From Mayfieldus sp038040285 (GTDB lineage Bacteria; Actinomycetota; Thermoleophilia; Solirubrobacterales; 70-9): DNA of 14,975 bases. A program made the position numbers and the translations under genes. Position 1 is the first letter of the stretch. Each line of letters starts with the position of its first letter. The notes under the pieces are model-generated. The model was not told the DNA's origin. It did not search any database and saw nothing but the letters and a program-made list of their open reading frames with translations. Shown here one piece after another: positions 1-6,690 of the stretch. The stretch covers positions 1 through 14,975 of the forward strand of contig JBBPIN010000043.1 in NCBI GenBank assembly GCA_038040285.1, read 5' to 3'.

Positions 1-291
1 TTCGGCGACGTGCCGCTCAACCTGGAGCTGAAGCTCGAGGTCTGGGACTCGCCGAACTCGGCGGGGATCGTGATCGACGCGGTGCGGATCATCAAGCTGG
101 CGCTCAACCACGGTGTTGCCGGCCAGCTCGATGGGCCGTCCAGCTACCTGATGAAGTCGCCGCACACCCAGCGGCCCGACGACCAAGCGCGCGAGCTGAC
201 CGACCAGTTCATCGCCGAGCACGCGAAGGACAGGGCACCGGCCGCGACCGCGGAGCAGGTCGAGGCCGACAAGGCTGAAGCCCAGCCGTAG
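1..291 (+). CDS. ino1: Inositol-3-phosphate (myo-inositol-1-phosphate) synthase, C-terminal part
   Basis: This is the 3' end of a gene cut by the window edge; 96 codons remain, ending in TAG. The enzyme converts glucose 6-phosphate to 1L-myo-inositol 1-phosphate with NAD+ in the cytoplasm. That product is the precursor of inositol lipids, di-myo-inositol phosphate or mycothiol in different lineages. The visible stretch FGDVPLNLELKLEVWDSPNS, followed by AGIVIDAVRIIKLALNHG and YLMKSP, is the characteristic C-terminal block of prokaryotic Ino1. The last 30 residues are a charged, low-complexity tail. The frame is open from base 1, so GTG at 10 is internal and not a start. The gene lies just upstream of the GT-PHP fusion on the same strand, with a 23-base gap to that gene's preferred start, which hints at a link with inositol phosphate or glycoconjugate metabolism. 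Confidence 0.9.
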   Translation, partial: FGDVPLNLELKLEVWDSPNSAGIVIDAVRIIKLALNHGVAGQLDGPSSYLMKSPHTQRPDDQARELTDQFIAEHAKDRAPAATAEQVEADKAEAQP

Positions 292-295
292 CCAG

Positions 296-312
296 CGCTC
301 ATATGCTGAGCG
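296..312 (+). promoter_or_regulatory. Putative -10 box (TATGCT) within a short inverted repeat
   Basis: TATGCT at 302-307 fits the actinobacterial -10 pattern TANNNT and is followed by 7 nt and a GTG at 315. Other genes in this window show the same spacing (9352-9364 and 10990-11003). The box sits in a perfect 6-bp inverted repeat, CGCTCA at 296-301 and TGAGCG at 307-312, which also lies right behind the ino1 stop. It could be a leaderless promoter, a small operator or a weak hairpin. Only the sequence pattern supports it. Confidence 0.35.
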
Positions 313-314
313 GC

Positions 315-2279
315 GTGCCTGATCCGCTCACGATCGTCCAGGTCACGCCCCACTCCTGGAAGACCCGCCATGAGATCAACGAGTTCGTCCGCCGCAGCTC
401 CGAGGAGCTGAGCGAACGGGGGCATCGTGTGCTGATCGCCGCCCCGGCTGCGACCAGGCAGGCGGCGCGCGAGGCGCGGCGCGCGATACAAGCGGCGCGC
501 CATCGCCCGGCGGCACTGTTCAAGGACGACGGGCCGAGATTGTTGGAAGTCGGCGGCCGGGTCGCCCTGCCGCGAGGACCGCGCCCGCGGCCGGCTCCGA
601 TCGCGGTCGACGCCAGCCGCGACCTCGAGGTGCTGCTGGGGACCGTGCCGATCGACGTCCTGCACGTGCACGAGCCGTTCGCACCCAGTCTCTCCTCTAC
701 GGCGCTGCGACACTCGAACTCGCTCAACGTCGGGACCTTCCACGAACCCTCCGAACGAGTGCTCTCGACCCAGGTCGCGCGGCCATTGGTGGAGATCTTC
801 TTCGGGCGCCTCGATGCCCGCACCGTGACCTGCTCCCAGACCGCTGTGCTTCTGGAGCGCTACTTCCCCGGTTCCTACGAGCTGATCCGCCCCGGCGCCG
901 ACGTCAAGCCGCGGCACGGTGATCGCCACAAGCGGCCGCTGCGGATCCTGTTCTGCCTCGAGGAGGAGCGCGGGGCGTTGCGGCTGTTCCTGCGCGCCCT
1001 GCGCCGTCTGCCGCCGGACCTCGATTGGGAGGCGACGGTTTGGACGCAGTCGCCTTCGGACACCCCGCTGCGCATCGCCCGACCCCTGCGCGAGCGAATC
1101 CGCCTCGTCGGCCCCGCCGCGGGGCCGCAGGAGGACCTGATCGCCGACGCCGACGTGCTCTGCGCCGCTTCCGGTGGGCCCGCCCCGGCGCCGCAGTTGA
1201 TCCGCATGGCGCTGGCCGGGGGCGCGGTGCCCGTGGTCTCGCGGCTGCCGCTTTACTCGGAGCTGCTCGGCGACGGGGAGCTGGGGTTGATGTTCGTCCC
1301 CGGCGACGTCGAGACGATGGCCGGGCAGATTGCGCGCCTCGGGGAGGACGGCGATCTGCTTGCCGAGATGCGTAAGCGCGCGAGCGGCGCGGTCCCCGTG
1401 TGGAGCGAGGTTGCTGATCGACTCGAAAGGGTCTACGGCCAGATCGCGGCACGGCGCCACGAGCCGGGCGGTGACGGCGACGTGCGACGCCGCATCGCGC
1501 GTCGCAAGCTCATCGACGTCGACCTGCACATGCACACAGACCACTCGCCCGACTGCGCAACACCGGTTGAGGTGCTGCTGGAGACCGCACGCGATCGCGG
1601 CCTCGGCGCTATCGCGATAACCGACCACAACGAGATATCCGGAGCCCTCGAGGGGCGGGAGCTGGCGCAGGGCATCGACGGCCTTCAGGTGATCGTCGCC
1701 GAGGAGGTGAAGACCGCGGAGCAGGGCGAGGTGATCGGCCTTTTCATCGAGGAGCGAATCCCGCGCGGGATGACGATGTCCGAGACGATCGCCGAGATCC
1801 GCCGCCAGAGGGGGCTGGTCTATGTCCCGCACCCATTCGACCGGCTGCACTCGGTGCCCGACTACGAGCATCTGCTGGCCATCGTCGAGGAGATCGACAT
1901 CCTCGAGGTCTTCAACCCACGGGTTGCGCTGACCGCGTTCAACGACGAGGCGGAGCGCTTCGCGCGCAAGTATCGGATCGTTCCCGGCGCCGGCTCGGAC
2001 AGCCACGTCGCCCAGGGTCTGGGCAGCGTGCGGGTCCGAATCCGTAACTTCGAGGGGCCGCAGGAATTCCTCGAGGCGATGCGCGATGCCGACATCGCCC
2101 GTAAGCACAAGAACCTGATCTACGTGCAGGCGCTGAAGTTTCTGCAGACCACGGGACGGCCGAAGGCGCCGAAGCGAAAGGTCGCCGACGCCCAGCCGGT
2201 GCGGGGCGGAAAACCGCGGCGCCCCGCCCGTGCCAGGTCGCACCGGCGATCCCGTTCCGGGCGCCGTGGCAAGAGCTGA
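315..2279 (+). CDS. Fusion protein: degenerate GT4-like glycosyltransferase + PHP phosphoesterase domain
   Basis: The protein has 654 residues from GTG 315; an ATG at 303 would add four. Residues about 6-375 look like a GT-B glycosyltransferase. There is an N-terminal IVQVTPHSW segment, an HVHEPF motif, a TFHE segment, and a C-terminal half with a GGAVPVVSRLPLYSELLGDGE nucleotide-site-like stretch. However, the EX7E glutamates of GT4 enzymes fall on G288 and I296, so transferase activity is doubtful. Residues about 400-600 form a PHP domain with all metal-ligand motifs visible: H405/H407 (HMH), D437-H438 (TDH), E464, H506 (PHPF) and D562/H564 (SDSH). PHP domains of this type hydrolyse phosphoesters. 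The last 40 residues are rich in Arg and Lys. The gene follows ino1, and its TGA overlaps the next ATG by one base, so translation is probably coupled. A simple reading is a sugar- or nucleotide-binding domain steering a phosphoesterase; the substrate is unknown. Confidence 0.85.
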   Translation: MPDPLTIVQVTPHSWKTRHEINEFVRRSSEELSERGHRVLIAAPAATRQAAREARRAIQAARHRPAALFKDDGPRLLEVGGRVALPRGPRPRPAPIAVDASRDLEVLLGTVPIDVLHVHEPFAPSLSSTALRHSNSLNVGTFHEPSERVLSTQVARPLVEIFFGRLDARTVTCSQTAVLLERYFPGSYELIRPGADVKPRHGDRHKRPLRILFCLEEERGALRLFLRALRRLPPDLDWEATVWTQSPSDTPLRIARPLRERIRLVGPAAGPQEDLIADADVLCAASGGPAPAPQLIRMALAGGAVPVVSRLPLYSELLGDGELGLMFVPGDVETMAGQIARLGEDGDLLAEMRKRASGAVPVWSEVADRLERVYGQIAARRHEPGGDGDVRRRIARRKLIDVDLHMHTDHSPDCATPVEVLLETARDRGLGAIAITDHNEISGALEGRELAQGIDGLQVIVAEEVKTAEQGEVIGLFIEERIPRGMTMSETIAEIRRQRGLVYVPHPFDRLHSVPDYEHLLAIVEEIDILEVFNPRVALTAFNDEAERFARKYRIVPGAGSDSHVAQGLGSVRVRIRNFEGPQEFLEAMRDADIARKHKNLIYVQALKFLQTTGRPKAPKRKVADAQPVRGGKPRRPARARSHRRSRSGRRGKS

Positions 2280-2941
2280 TGCAGGCGCGTGCCGGAAAAG
2301 GAGCGGCGAAACGGTCGTCAAAGAGGTCGGGGCCCGTGCCAGCAACCGACGACGAGATCCAGGAGAAGTACCTCGAGCGCGCGATCCGCGAGCTGAACCA
2401 GCTCACCCGCGAGCTTCAGGAGTGCGAGCACTGCCCGCGCGGAAAGCTGATGCCGGTGCTCGGCTCGGGCCACCCGCAGGCCGACATCCTGATGGTCAAG
2501 TACGCCGCCACCGGGGCCGAGATCGAGGAGGGCGTCGCCTTCTACGGTCGGGCCGGCAACGCGCTGGTGAAGAGCTTCAAGCGGCTCGGGATCGACCCGC
2601 TGGTGGTCTACGGGACCCTGTGCGCCAAGTGCCCGACCTCAGACCCCGAGCTCGCCGCCGAGGAGTGCGTGTGGCGGCTGGTCGAGGAGATCGCGATCGT
2701 GCAGCCGCGGATCATCGTAGTGATGGGTCCGCGGGCGCTGGTCACCCTGAACGGGCTCGGGATCCCTCTGTCGCGGAGGATCGAGGAGCTGGAGGGAGAG
2801 ATCCAGGCGTTCACTCCGACGGTCGATGCGCTCTACGTCCCCGACATCGACGTGTCTCTCGACGAGGAGGGCGCCAAGCAGCGCTTCTGGCGCGCCTTCA
2901 GGATGCTGGGCAGCTGGTACGACGAGCTGCCGCCGTACTAG
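2279..2941 (+). CDS. Uracil-DNA glycosylase superfamily protein (divergent, family 4-like)
   Basis: The protein has 220 residues and a start that overlaps the previous stop (TGATG). It resembles the Fe-S uracil-DNA glycosylases (families 4/5). A CEHC pair (C49, C52) lies before the first strand, and further cysteines are C115, C118 and C130, enough for a 4Fe-4S cluster. The order VLGSGHPQADILMV, then VAFYGRAGNAL, then VVYGTLCAKC, then IIVVMGPRAL follows the fold. Two catalytic blocks look altered. The GE-A-P-G-E loop of family 4 reads VKYAATGAE, and the C-terminal HPS/HPA motif is absent, replaced by a VPDIDVSLDEEGAK segment. The family normally removes uracil from DNA. Here a changed substrate or a binding role is possible. 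The basic N-terminus (residues 1-20, many K/R) would suit nucleic-acid binding. The fold is clear; the activity is not. Confidence 0.8.
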   Translation: MQARAGKGAAKRSSKRSGPVPATDDEIQEKYLERAIRELNQLTRELQECEHCPRGKLMPVLGSGHPQADILMVKYAATGAEIEEGVAFYGRAGNALVKSFKRLGIDPLVVYGTLCAKCPTSDPELAAEECVWRLVEEIAIVQPRIIVVMGPRALVTLNGLGIPLSRRIEELEGEIQAFTPTVDALYVPDIDVSLDEEGAKQRFWRAFRMLGSWYDELPPY

Positions 2942-2998
2942 ATCGTCGCGCACGCGGACCTCGGCCTCTCGGCACTGGATCGCACCGGCGGCGGGTCC

Positions 2999-3043
2999 TA
3001 GACTGGCCTCATGGAGCTGGAGGAGCGAAGCGTCGAGGCCTAG
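2999..3043 (+). other. Possible leaderless ten-codon ORF with its own -10 box
   Basis: TAGACT at 2999-3004 is followed by 6 nt and an ATG at 3011 that opens a ten-codon frame, MELEERSVEA, ending TAG at 3041-3043. The layout copies the leaderless starts seen elsewhere in the window. It could be a remnant of a lost gene's 5' end, a very small peptide, or chance. It stops 1 base before the end of the convergent oxidoreductase gene. Confidence 0.2.
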
Positions 3044-3044
3044 T

Positions 3045-3824
3045 TCAGGCGGGGGCCGCGGCCCCCGCGAGCGCGGTCATCGCCTCGACGCTGGCGCTGG
3101 CCAGCCCGCGCACCACGATCACTCCAAGGGCCTCGTAAAGGTCCAGCGCCTCCTGGACCGCGTCGCGGTCAGGGGCGGCGATGCCGACGCTTCCCAGCGG
3201 CTCGCCGAGCCGCGCGAAGTGATTGCGGTAGCCGTCGTGAAGGTCGCGGTAGAAGGACTCCTCCTTGGTGAGGCGATCGGCCGCGTCGGAGCCGATCGCG
3301 GTGCGGACGTAGCCGAGCACCGGAGGCGGCTCCCGGCCCGCCTCGCCGGCGGCGGCGTGGACCCGCTCGCGGGTGGTGGCGGCGGCATCGGGCGTCATCC
3401 AATTGGTGAACACGCCGTCATAGGAGGCGCCGCCGAGCGCCGACATTTTCGGTCCCATCGCGGCCAGCGCCAGACGGACGCCCGGCAGCGCCTCGCGCAG
3501 CTCGGGCAGCGCCTCGCGCATGCGGCTCAGCGGGCGCTCGGAGAATCCGGCGCCAACCCCGATCCAGAGGCGGCCGCGATCGAGGCCGAGTTGCTCGACC
3601 TTGGCGGCGATCTCAGCCGGGCTGTGGCGGTCGAGGGCCATCACCGCGACGCCGAGCTCGATTCCCGGCGCCGTCTCGGCGAAGGTGGCGAGCGTTTCGA
3701 GTCCGTTGGCGGCCGGGTGGTCGTTTGACCACAGCGAGGCGTAGCCGAGCTCGGCACAGCGCTCGGCCAGGGGGCTCGCGACGGCGGGATCGAGGCCCGC
3801 GGCGACGCCGAAGCCGCGGCTCAT
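3045..3824 (-). CDS. Luciferase-like (LLM class) flavin/F420-dependent oxidoreductase
   Basis: The protein has 259 residues from ATG 3824, with GGGAG about 9 nt upstream. It shows the LLM TIM-barrel pattern: FGVAAGLDPAVASPLAERCAELGYASLWSNDHP at the N-terminus, IELGVAVMALDRHSPAEIAAKVEQL, then RLWIGVGAGF, and later YDGVFTNWMTPD. In actinobacteria these enzymes usually use coenzyme F420 or FMN for hydride transfer; the substrate here cannot be read. It is shorter than typical members (about 300 residues or more). It lies 22 bases downstream of the RNA methyltransferase on the same strand, probably in one transcript. A 21-bp near-perfect tandem repeat (about 3483-3523) encodes a doubled REALPxL helix segment. 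LLM membership is firm; cofactor choice is inference. Confidence 0.85.
   Translation of the reverse strand: MSRGFGVAAGLDPAVASPLAERCAELGYASLWSNDHPAANGLETLATFAETAPGIELGVAVMALDRHSPAEIAAKVEQLGLDRGRLWIGVGAGFSERPLSRMREALPELREALPGVRLALAAMGPKMSALGGASYDGVFTNWMTPDAAATTRERVHAAAGEAGREPPPVLGYVRTAIGSDAADRLTKEESFYRDLHDGYRNHFARLGEPLGSVGIAAPDRDAVQEALDLYEALGVIVVRGLASASVEAMTALAGAAAPA
3049..3068. repeat. Perfect 20-bp GC palindrome at a convergent gene junction
   Basis: GCGGGGGCCG is followed immediately by its own reverse complement. It lies in the last codons of the - strand oxidoreductase and 107 bases beyond the end of the + strand glycosylase-like gene. It could form a very strong hairpin in transcripts from both strands and so act in termination or 3'-end protection. 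No T-run follows on either side, so it is not a standard intrinsic terminator. It may also simply reflect Gly/Ala/Pro codons in GC-rich DNA. Confidence 0.3.
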
Positions 3825-3846
3825 CGCCGGCGCTCCCGACCGCGGA

Positions 3847-5187
3847 TCAGTCCCTCTCCAGCAGCGCCACGCACTCGATGTGCGGAGTCTGGGGGAACAT
3901 GTCGACCGGCTTCACGCGGCGCAGCCTATAGCCGGCGCCGGCAAGCTGGGCGGCGTTCGGAGCGAGCGTGGTGGGGTTGCAGGAGACGTAGACGATGCGC
4001 GGGGCATCGCACTCGATCACCCGCCGCACGATCTTCTGCGAGAGCCCGGCGCGGGGCGGGTCGATGACCACGACGTCGGGCCGGCCGGCCTGCTCGACCA
4101 GCGGGCGGATGCCGGTGCGCGCGTTGGCTGCCACGAAGCGGGCATTGTCGATCCCGTTCAGCTCCGCGTTTCGGCTTGCGTCGGCGACCGCCTCGGGGAC
4201 GATCTCGAGCCCCCAGACCTCGCCGGCCTCGCGCGCCATCACCAGGCCCAGTGTGCCGATGCCGCAGTAGAGGTCGAAGACTCGTTCTGTGCCCCGCAGA
4301 TCGGCGTAGTCCCGAGCCACCCCGTATAGGCGTTCGGCCATCTCGGTGTTGGTCTGAAAGAAGGCGGAGTGCGAGATCTCCAGGCGCAGGCCCGAAAGCT
4401 CCTCGCCGAAGCGCTCGTTGGCGAGCGCACCGGTGGGTCCGTCTGTCCCGCCCGAAGGGCCCTCGATCATCGTGTGCAAGTCGACCGGCGGCCGGGGGAT
4501 CTGGGCGGCCGATGTGACGAGGCGGGTCTGAAGCTCGCCCGTGCGGCGCCCCTCGCGGACGACGAGGTTCCGCAGCAGCCCCTCCCTGGAGCGGCGGTCA
4601 TAGGCGTCAAGGCCCGCCGCCCGCGCCCAATCGCGAACCCGGTTGCGGGCCGCGTTGCCGGGCTCGGACGCGAGCAGGCAATCCTCGACGCCGACCACGC
4701 GGTCCCAGCGGCCGCGGGCGTGGAACCCCAGCACCAGCTCGCCCTCCCGATCGCCGAACGTGTACTCGAGCTTGTTGCGGTAGCGCCACTGCTCGGCGGC
4801 GGGCTCGATCGGCTCCAGCTCGTATCCTTCCAGCTCGCCGATCCGGCGCAGGGCGTCGTCGACCTGGTCGCGCTTGGTGCTCAACTGGCGCTCGTAGTCG
4901 AGTCCCTGCCAGGGCGCCCCGGGACAGGCCTCGCCGGCGTGCTGGCAGCGATCGGGGACGCGGTCGGGGCTGGGCCGCAACAGCTCCACCGTCTGTGCTT
5001 CGGCGAACTGACGCTTTGCCTTGGTCACCTCCGCGCGCACCTGGTCGCCGGGTAGGCCACCGGCCACGAAGACGACGTAGCCATCGCGGCGGGCGACCCC
5101 GCGGCCGCCGTAGGCGAGCGAGTCGATGTCGAGGGTGAGCAGCTCACCCCGCCTGGCCGCGGGTCCTGTCGCAGTGGGGACGTTCAC
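3847..5187 (-). CDS. RNA m5U methyltransferase with TRAM domain (RlmD/RumA-TrmA family)
   Basis: The protein has 446 residues from GTG 5187. The open frame runs to 5490, but that extension overlaps the divergent peptidase gene and is arginine/proline junk. A TRAM RNA-binding domain spans about residues 14-70. The SAM-dependent domain carries FFQTN (276-280), DLYCGIGTLGL (305-315), DPPRAGL (376-382), SCNPTTL with catalytic C403, and the general-base region HIECVALLE with E437. These enzymes methylate C5 of uridine in 23S rRNA or tRNA. The Fe-S cysteine cluster found in RlmD (C-x5-C-G-G-C) is incomplete: C81 and C88 are present and C170 follows, but the next position reads CPGA, so one ligand seems lost. 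The family is certain; the exact RNA target is not. Confidence 0.92.
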   Translation of the reverse strand: MNVPTATGPAARRGELLTLDIDSLAYGGRGVARRDGYVVFVAGGLPGDQVRAEVTKAKRQFAEAQTVELLRPSPDRVPDRCQHAGEACPGAPWQGLDYERQLSTKRDQVDDALRRIGELEGYELEPIEPAAEQWRYRNKLEYTFGDREGELVLGFHARGRWDRVVGVEDCLLASEPGNAARNRVRDWARAAGLDAYDRRSREGLLRNLVVREGRRTGELQTRLVTSAAQIPRPPVDLHTMIEGPSGGTDGPTGALANERFGEELSGLRLEISHSAFFQTNTEMAERLYGVARDYADLRGTERVFDLYCGIGTLGLVMAREAGEVWGLEIVPEAVADASRNAELNGIDNARFVAANARTGIRPLVEQAGRPDVVVIDPPRAGLSQKIVRRVIECDAPRIVYVSCNPTTLAPNAAQLAGAGYRLRRVKPVDMFPQTPHIECVALLERD

Positions 5188-5207
5188 CCTCGTATCGTTG
5201 CGCAGAC
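5188..5207. promoter_or_regulatory. Compact divergent promoter between the RNA methyltransferase and peptidase genes
   Basis: Only 20 bases separate the two divergent starts. On +, TATCGT at 5193-5198 matches TANNNT and stands 9 nt before the ATG at 5208, consistent with a leaderless or nearly leaderless mRNA and no Shine-Dalgarno. On -, the overlapping GATACG/CGATAC is a poor -10 and lies only 3-4 nt before the GTG, so that direction is unsure. Confidence 0.4.
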
Positions 5208-6689
5208 ATGGGTTTTGACCTGGAGAGCTACTCGGAGCGGGCGGAGCAATTCGTCTCCGAGCTCGACCGCGAGTACCACCTGCACTTCTCCGGGCAGCAG
5301 GCCGACTACCGGGTGGAGGAGATCTACGACCGCCACCGTGAGCTGTTCGGGCGCGATGCGATCGAGGCGCTGCGGGAAACGGCGACCGATGGCGATGATG
5401 AGACGCCGCGCCGCGCCGAGCTGCTGCTGGAGCTGGCGGTGGGCGGCTTTCTGGGGCTCGCCTGCGCGGCCGAGGAAGCCGAGATCGCACGGCGCGAGAC
5501 GAAGTTGGAGCTGGATCTGGACGGCGAGCGGATCCCCTACCGGCGGGCTCCCGCCGAGCAGGCCAACGAGCCTGATCCAGAGCGGCGCGCGGCGCTGGAG
5601 GCGGCGCGGCTGGAGCTGCTCGCCGAGCACCTCAACCCCCTGCACCTCGAGGCGCTCGAGCGCTCCCATTCGCTGATCGGCGAACTTGGCTGGGGCAGCT
5701 ACGCCGAGGCCTGCGCCGAGCTGAGCGGCATCGATCTCGACGACCTGGCCGCCCAGGCGCGCCGCTTCCTCGAGGCCACCGATCCGGTTTACGAGGCGGT
5801 CATGGACCCCGAGCTGGAGCGAGTGCTGGGCACGCCACTCGCCGCTATCCGCCGCTCGGACCTGGCCCGTTTCTTTCGCGCCCCCGACCTCGACGCCGCA
5901 TTTCCACCCGGCCAGCTGATCGACTCCTTCGCGCGGACGATGGCCGGCATCGGGCTCGACCTCGACGCCCAGCCCAACGTGTTGCTCGACGCCGAGCAGC
6001 GTCCCACCAAGACGCCGCGGGCCTACTGCGCGCCGGTGCGGGTGCCGCAGGAGGTCTACCTGGTGGTCCCGAGGGTCGGGGGGCGCGAGGACTACGCGGC
6101 GCTCTTCCACGAGGGCGGCCATGCCGAGCACTACGCCAACGTCGACCCCGCGCTGCCGGCGGAGTTCCGGCACCTCGGCGATAACTCCGTCACCGAGTCC
6201 TTCGCCTTCCTGATCGAGCACGTGATCGAGCAACCGGGATGGCTGACCGGGGTGCTGGGCTCGGCGGACGGTGACGGCGTCGCCGCCCACGTGCGCGCCG
6301 TGAAGCTGATCTTCCTTCGCCGCTACGTCGCGAAGATCGCCTACGAGCTGGAGCTGCACGGCGCCGGCGCCGACCTGGGCGCGATGCCGGAACGCTATGC
6401 GGAGTTGCTCGGCGAGGCCACACGCGTCAAATGGCCAGCAACCACCTGGCTCGCCGACGTGGACAGCGGCTTCTACGTCGCCTGCTATCTGCGGGCCTGG
6501 GCGCTGGAGGCGAAATGGCGCGCGGCGCTGCGCGAGCGCTTTGGCGAGGCCTGGTTCGCCGAGCCGGCCGCCGGGGCCTGGCTGGTCCAGCTGTGGCGGC
6601 GCGGTCAGCGCCTGCGAGCCGACGAGCTGGCCGCCGAGACGCTCGGCGAGCGTCTCGACCTCGCCGACCTTGCGGCCGAGTTCACCTAG
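5208..6689 (+). CDS. Zinc metallopeptidase, M3-like oligopeptidase (gluzincin)
   Basis: The protein has 493 residues. HEGGH at 301-305 gives the two zinc histidines and the catalytic glutamate, and TESFA supplies the third ligand, E330, 25 residues further on, as expected for gluzincins of the M3/M2 type. The rest is mostly helical and acidic with no signal peptide, fitting a cytoplasmic oligopeptidase that degrades short peptides. It is shorter than thimet-type M3 enzymes (about 600-700 residues), and the N-terminal half is divergent, so it is called M3-like only. The ATG at 5208 is chosen because the -10-like TATCGT lies just upstream. The TAG stop lies inside CCTAGG, the target duplication of the adjoining insertion sequence; the protein seems to be intact despite that insertion. 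Confidence 0.85.
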   Translation: MGFDLESYSERAEQFVSELDREYHLHFSGQQADYRVEEIYDRHRELFGRDAIEALRETATDGDDETPRRAELLLELAVGGFLGLACAAEEAEIARRETKLELDLDGERIPYRRAPAEQANEPDPERRAALEAARLELLAEHLNPLHLEALERSHSLIGELGWGSYAEACAELSGIDLDDLAAQARRFLEATDPVYEAVMDPELERVLGTPLAAIRRSDLARFFRAPDLDAAFPPGQLIDSFARTMAGIGLDLDAQPNVLLDAEQRPTKTPRAYCAPVRVPQEVYLVVPRVGGREDYAALFHEGGHAEHYANVDPALPAEFRHLGDNSVTESFAFLIEHVIEQPGWLTGVLGSADGDGVAAHVRAVKLIFLRRYVAKIAYELELHGAGADLGAMPERYAELLGEATRVKWPATTWLADVDSGFYVACYLRAWALEAKWRAALRERFGEAWFAEPAAGAWLVQLWRRGQRLRADELAAETLGERLDLADLAAEFT

Positions 6690-6690
6690 G
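6685..6690. repeat. Left target-site duplication (CCTAGG)
   Basis: CCTAGG directly abuts the left end of the insertion sequence and is repeated at its right end. It fits NCTAGN, the known target preference of IS481 of Bordetella. It contains the TAG stops of both the peptidase (+) and the transposase (-). Confidence 0.85.

Noticed and set aside
144..2345. 733-codon open frame on - opposite ino1 and the GT-PHP gene
   Set aside because: It is the mirror of a strongly supported + gene in high-GC DNA; the translation is Arg/His/Leu-rich with no domain.
5188..5490. N-terminal extension of the RNA methyltransferase frame
   Set aside because: It would overlap the divergent peptidase and encodes a Pro/Arg-rich run with no family match; GTG 5187 fits the TRAM start.
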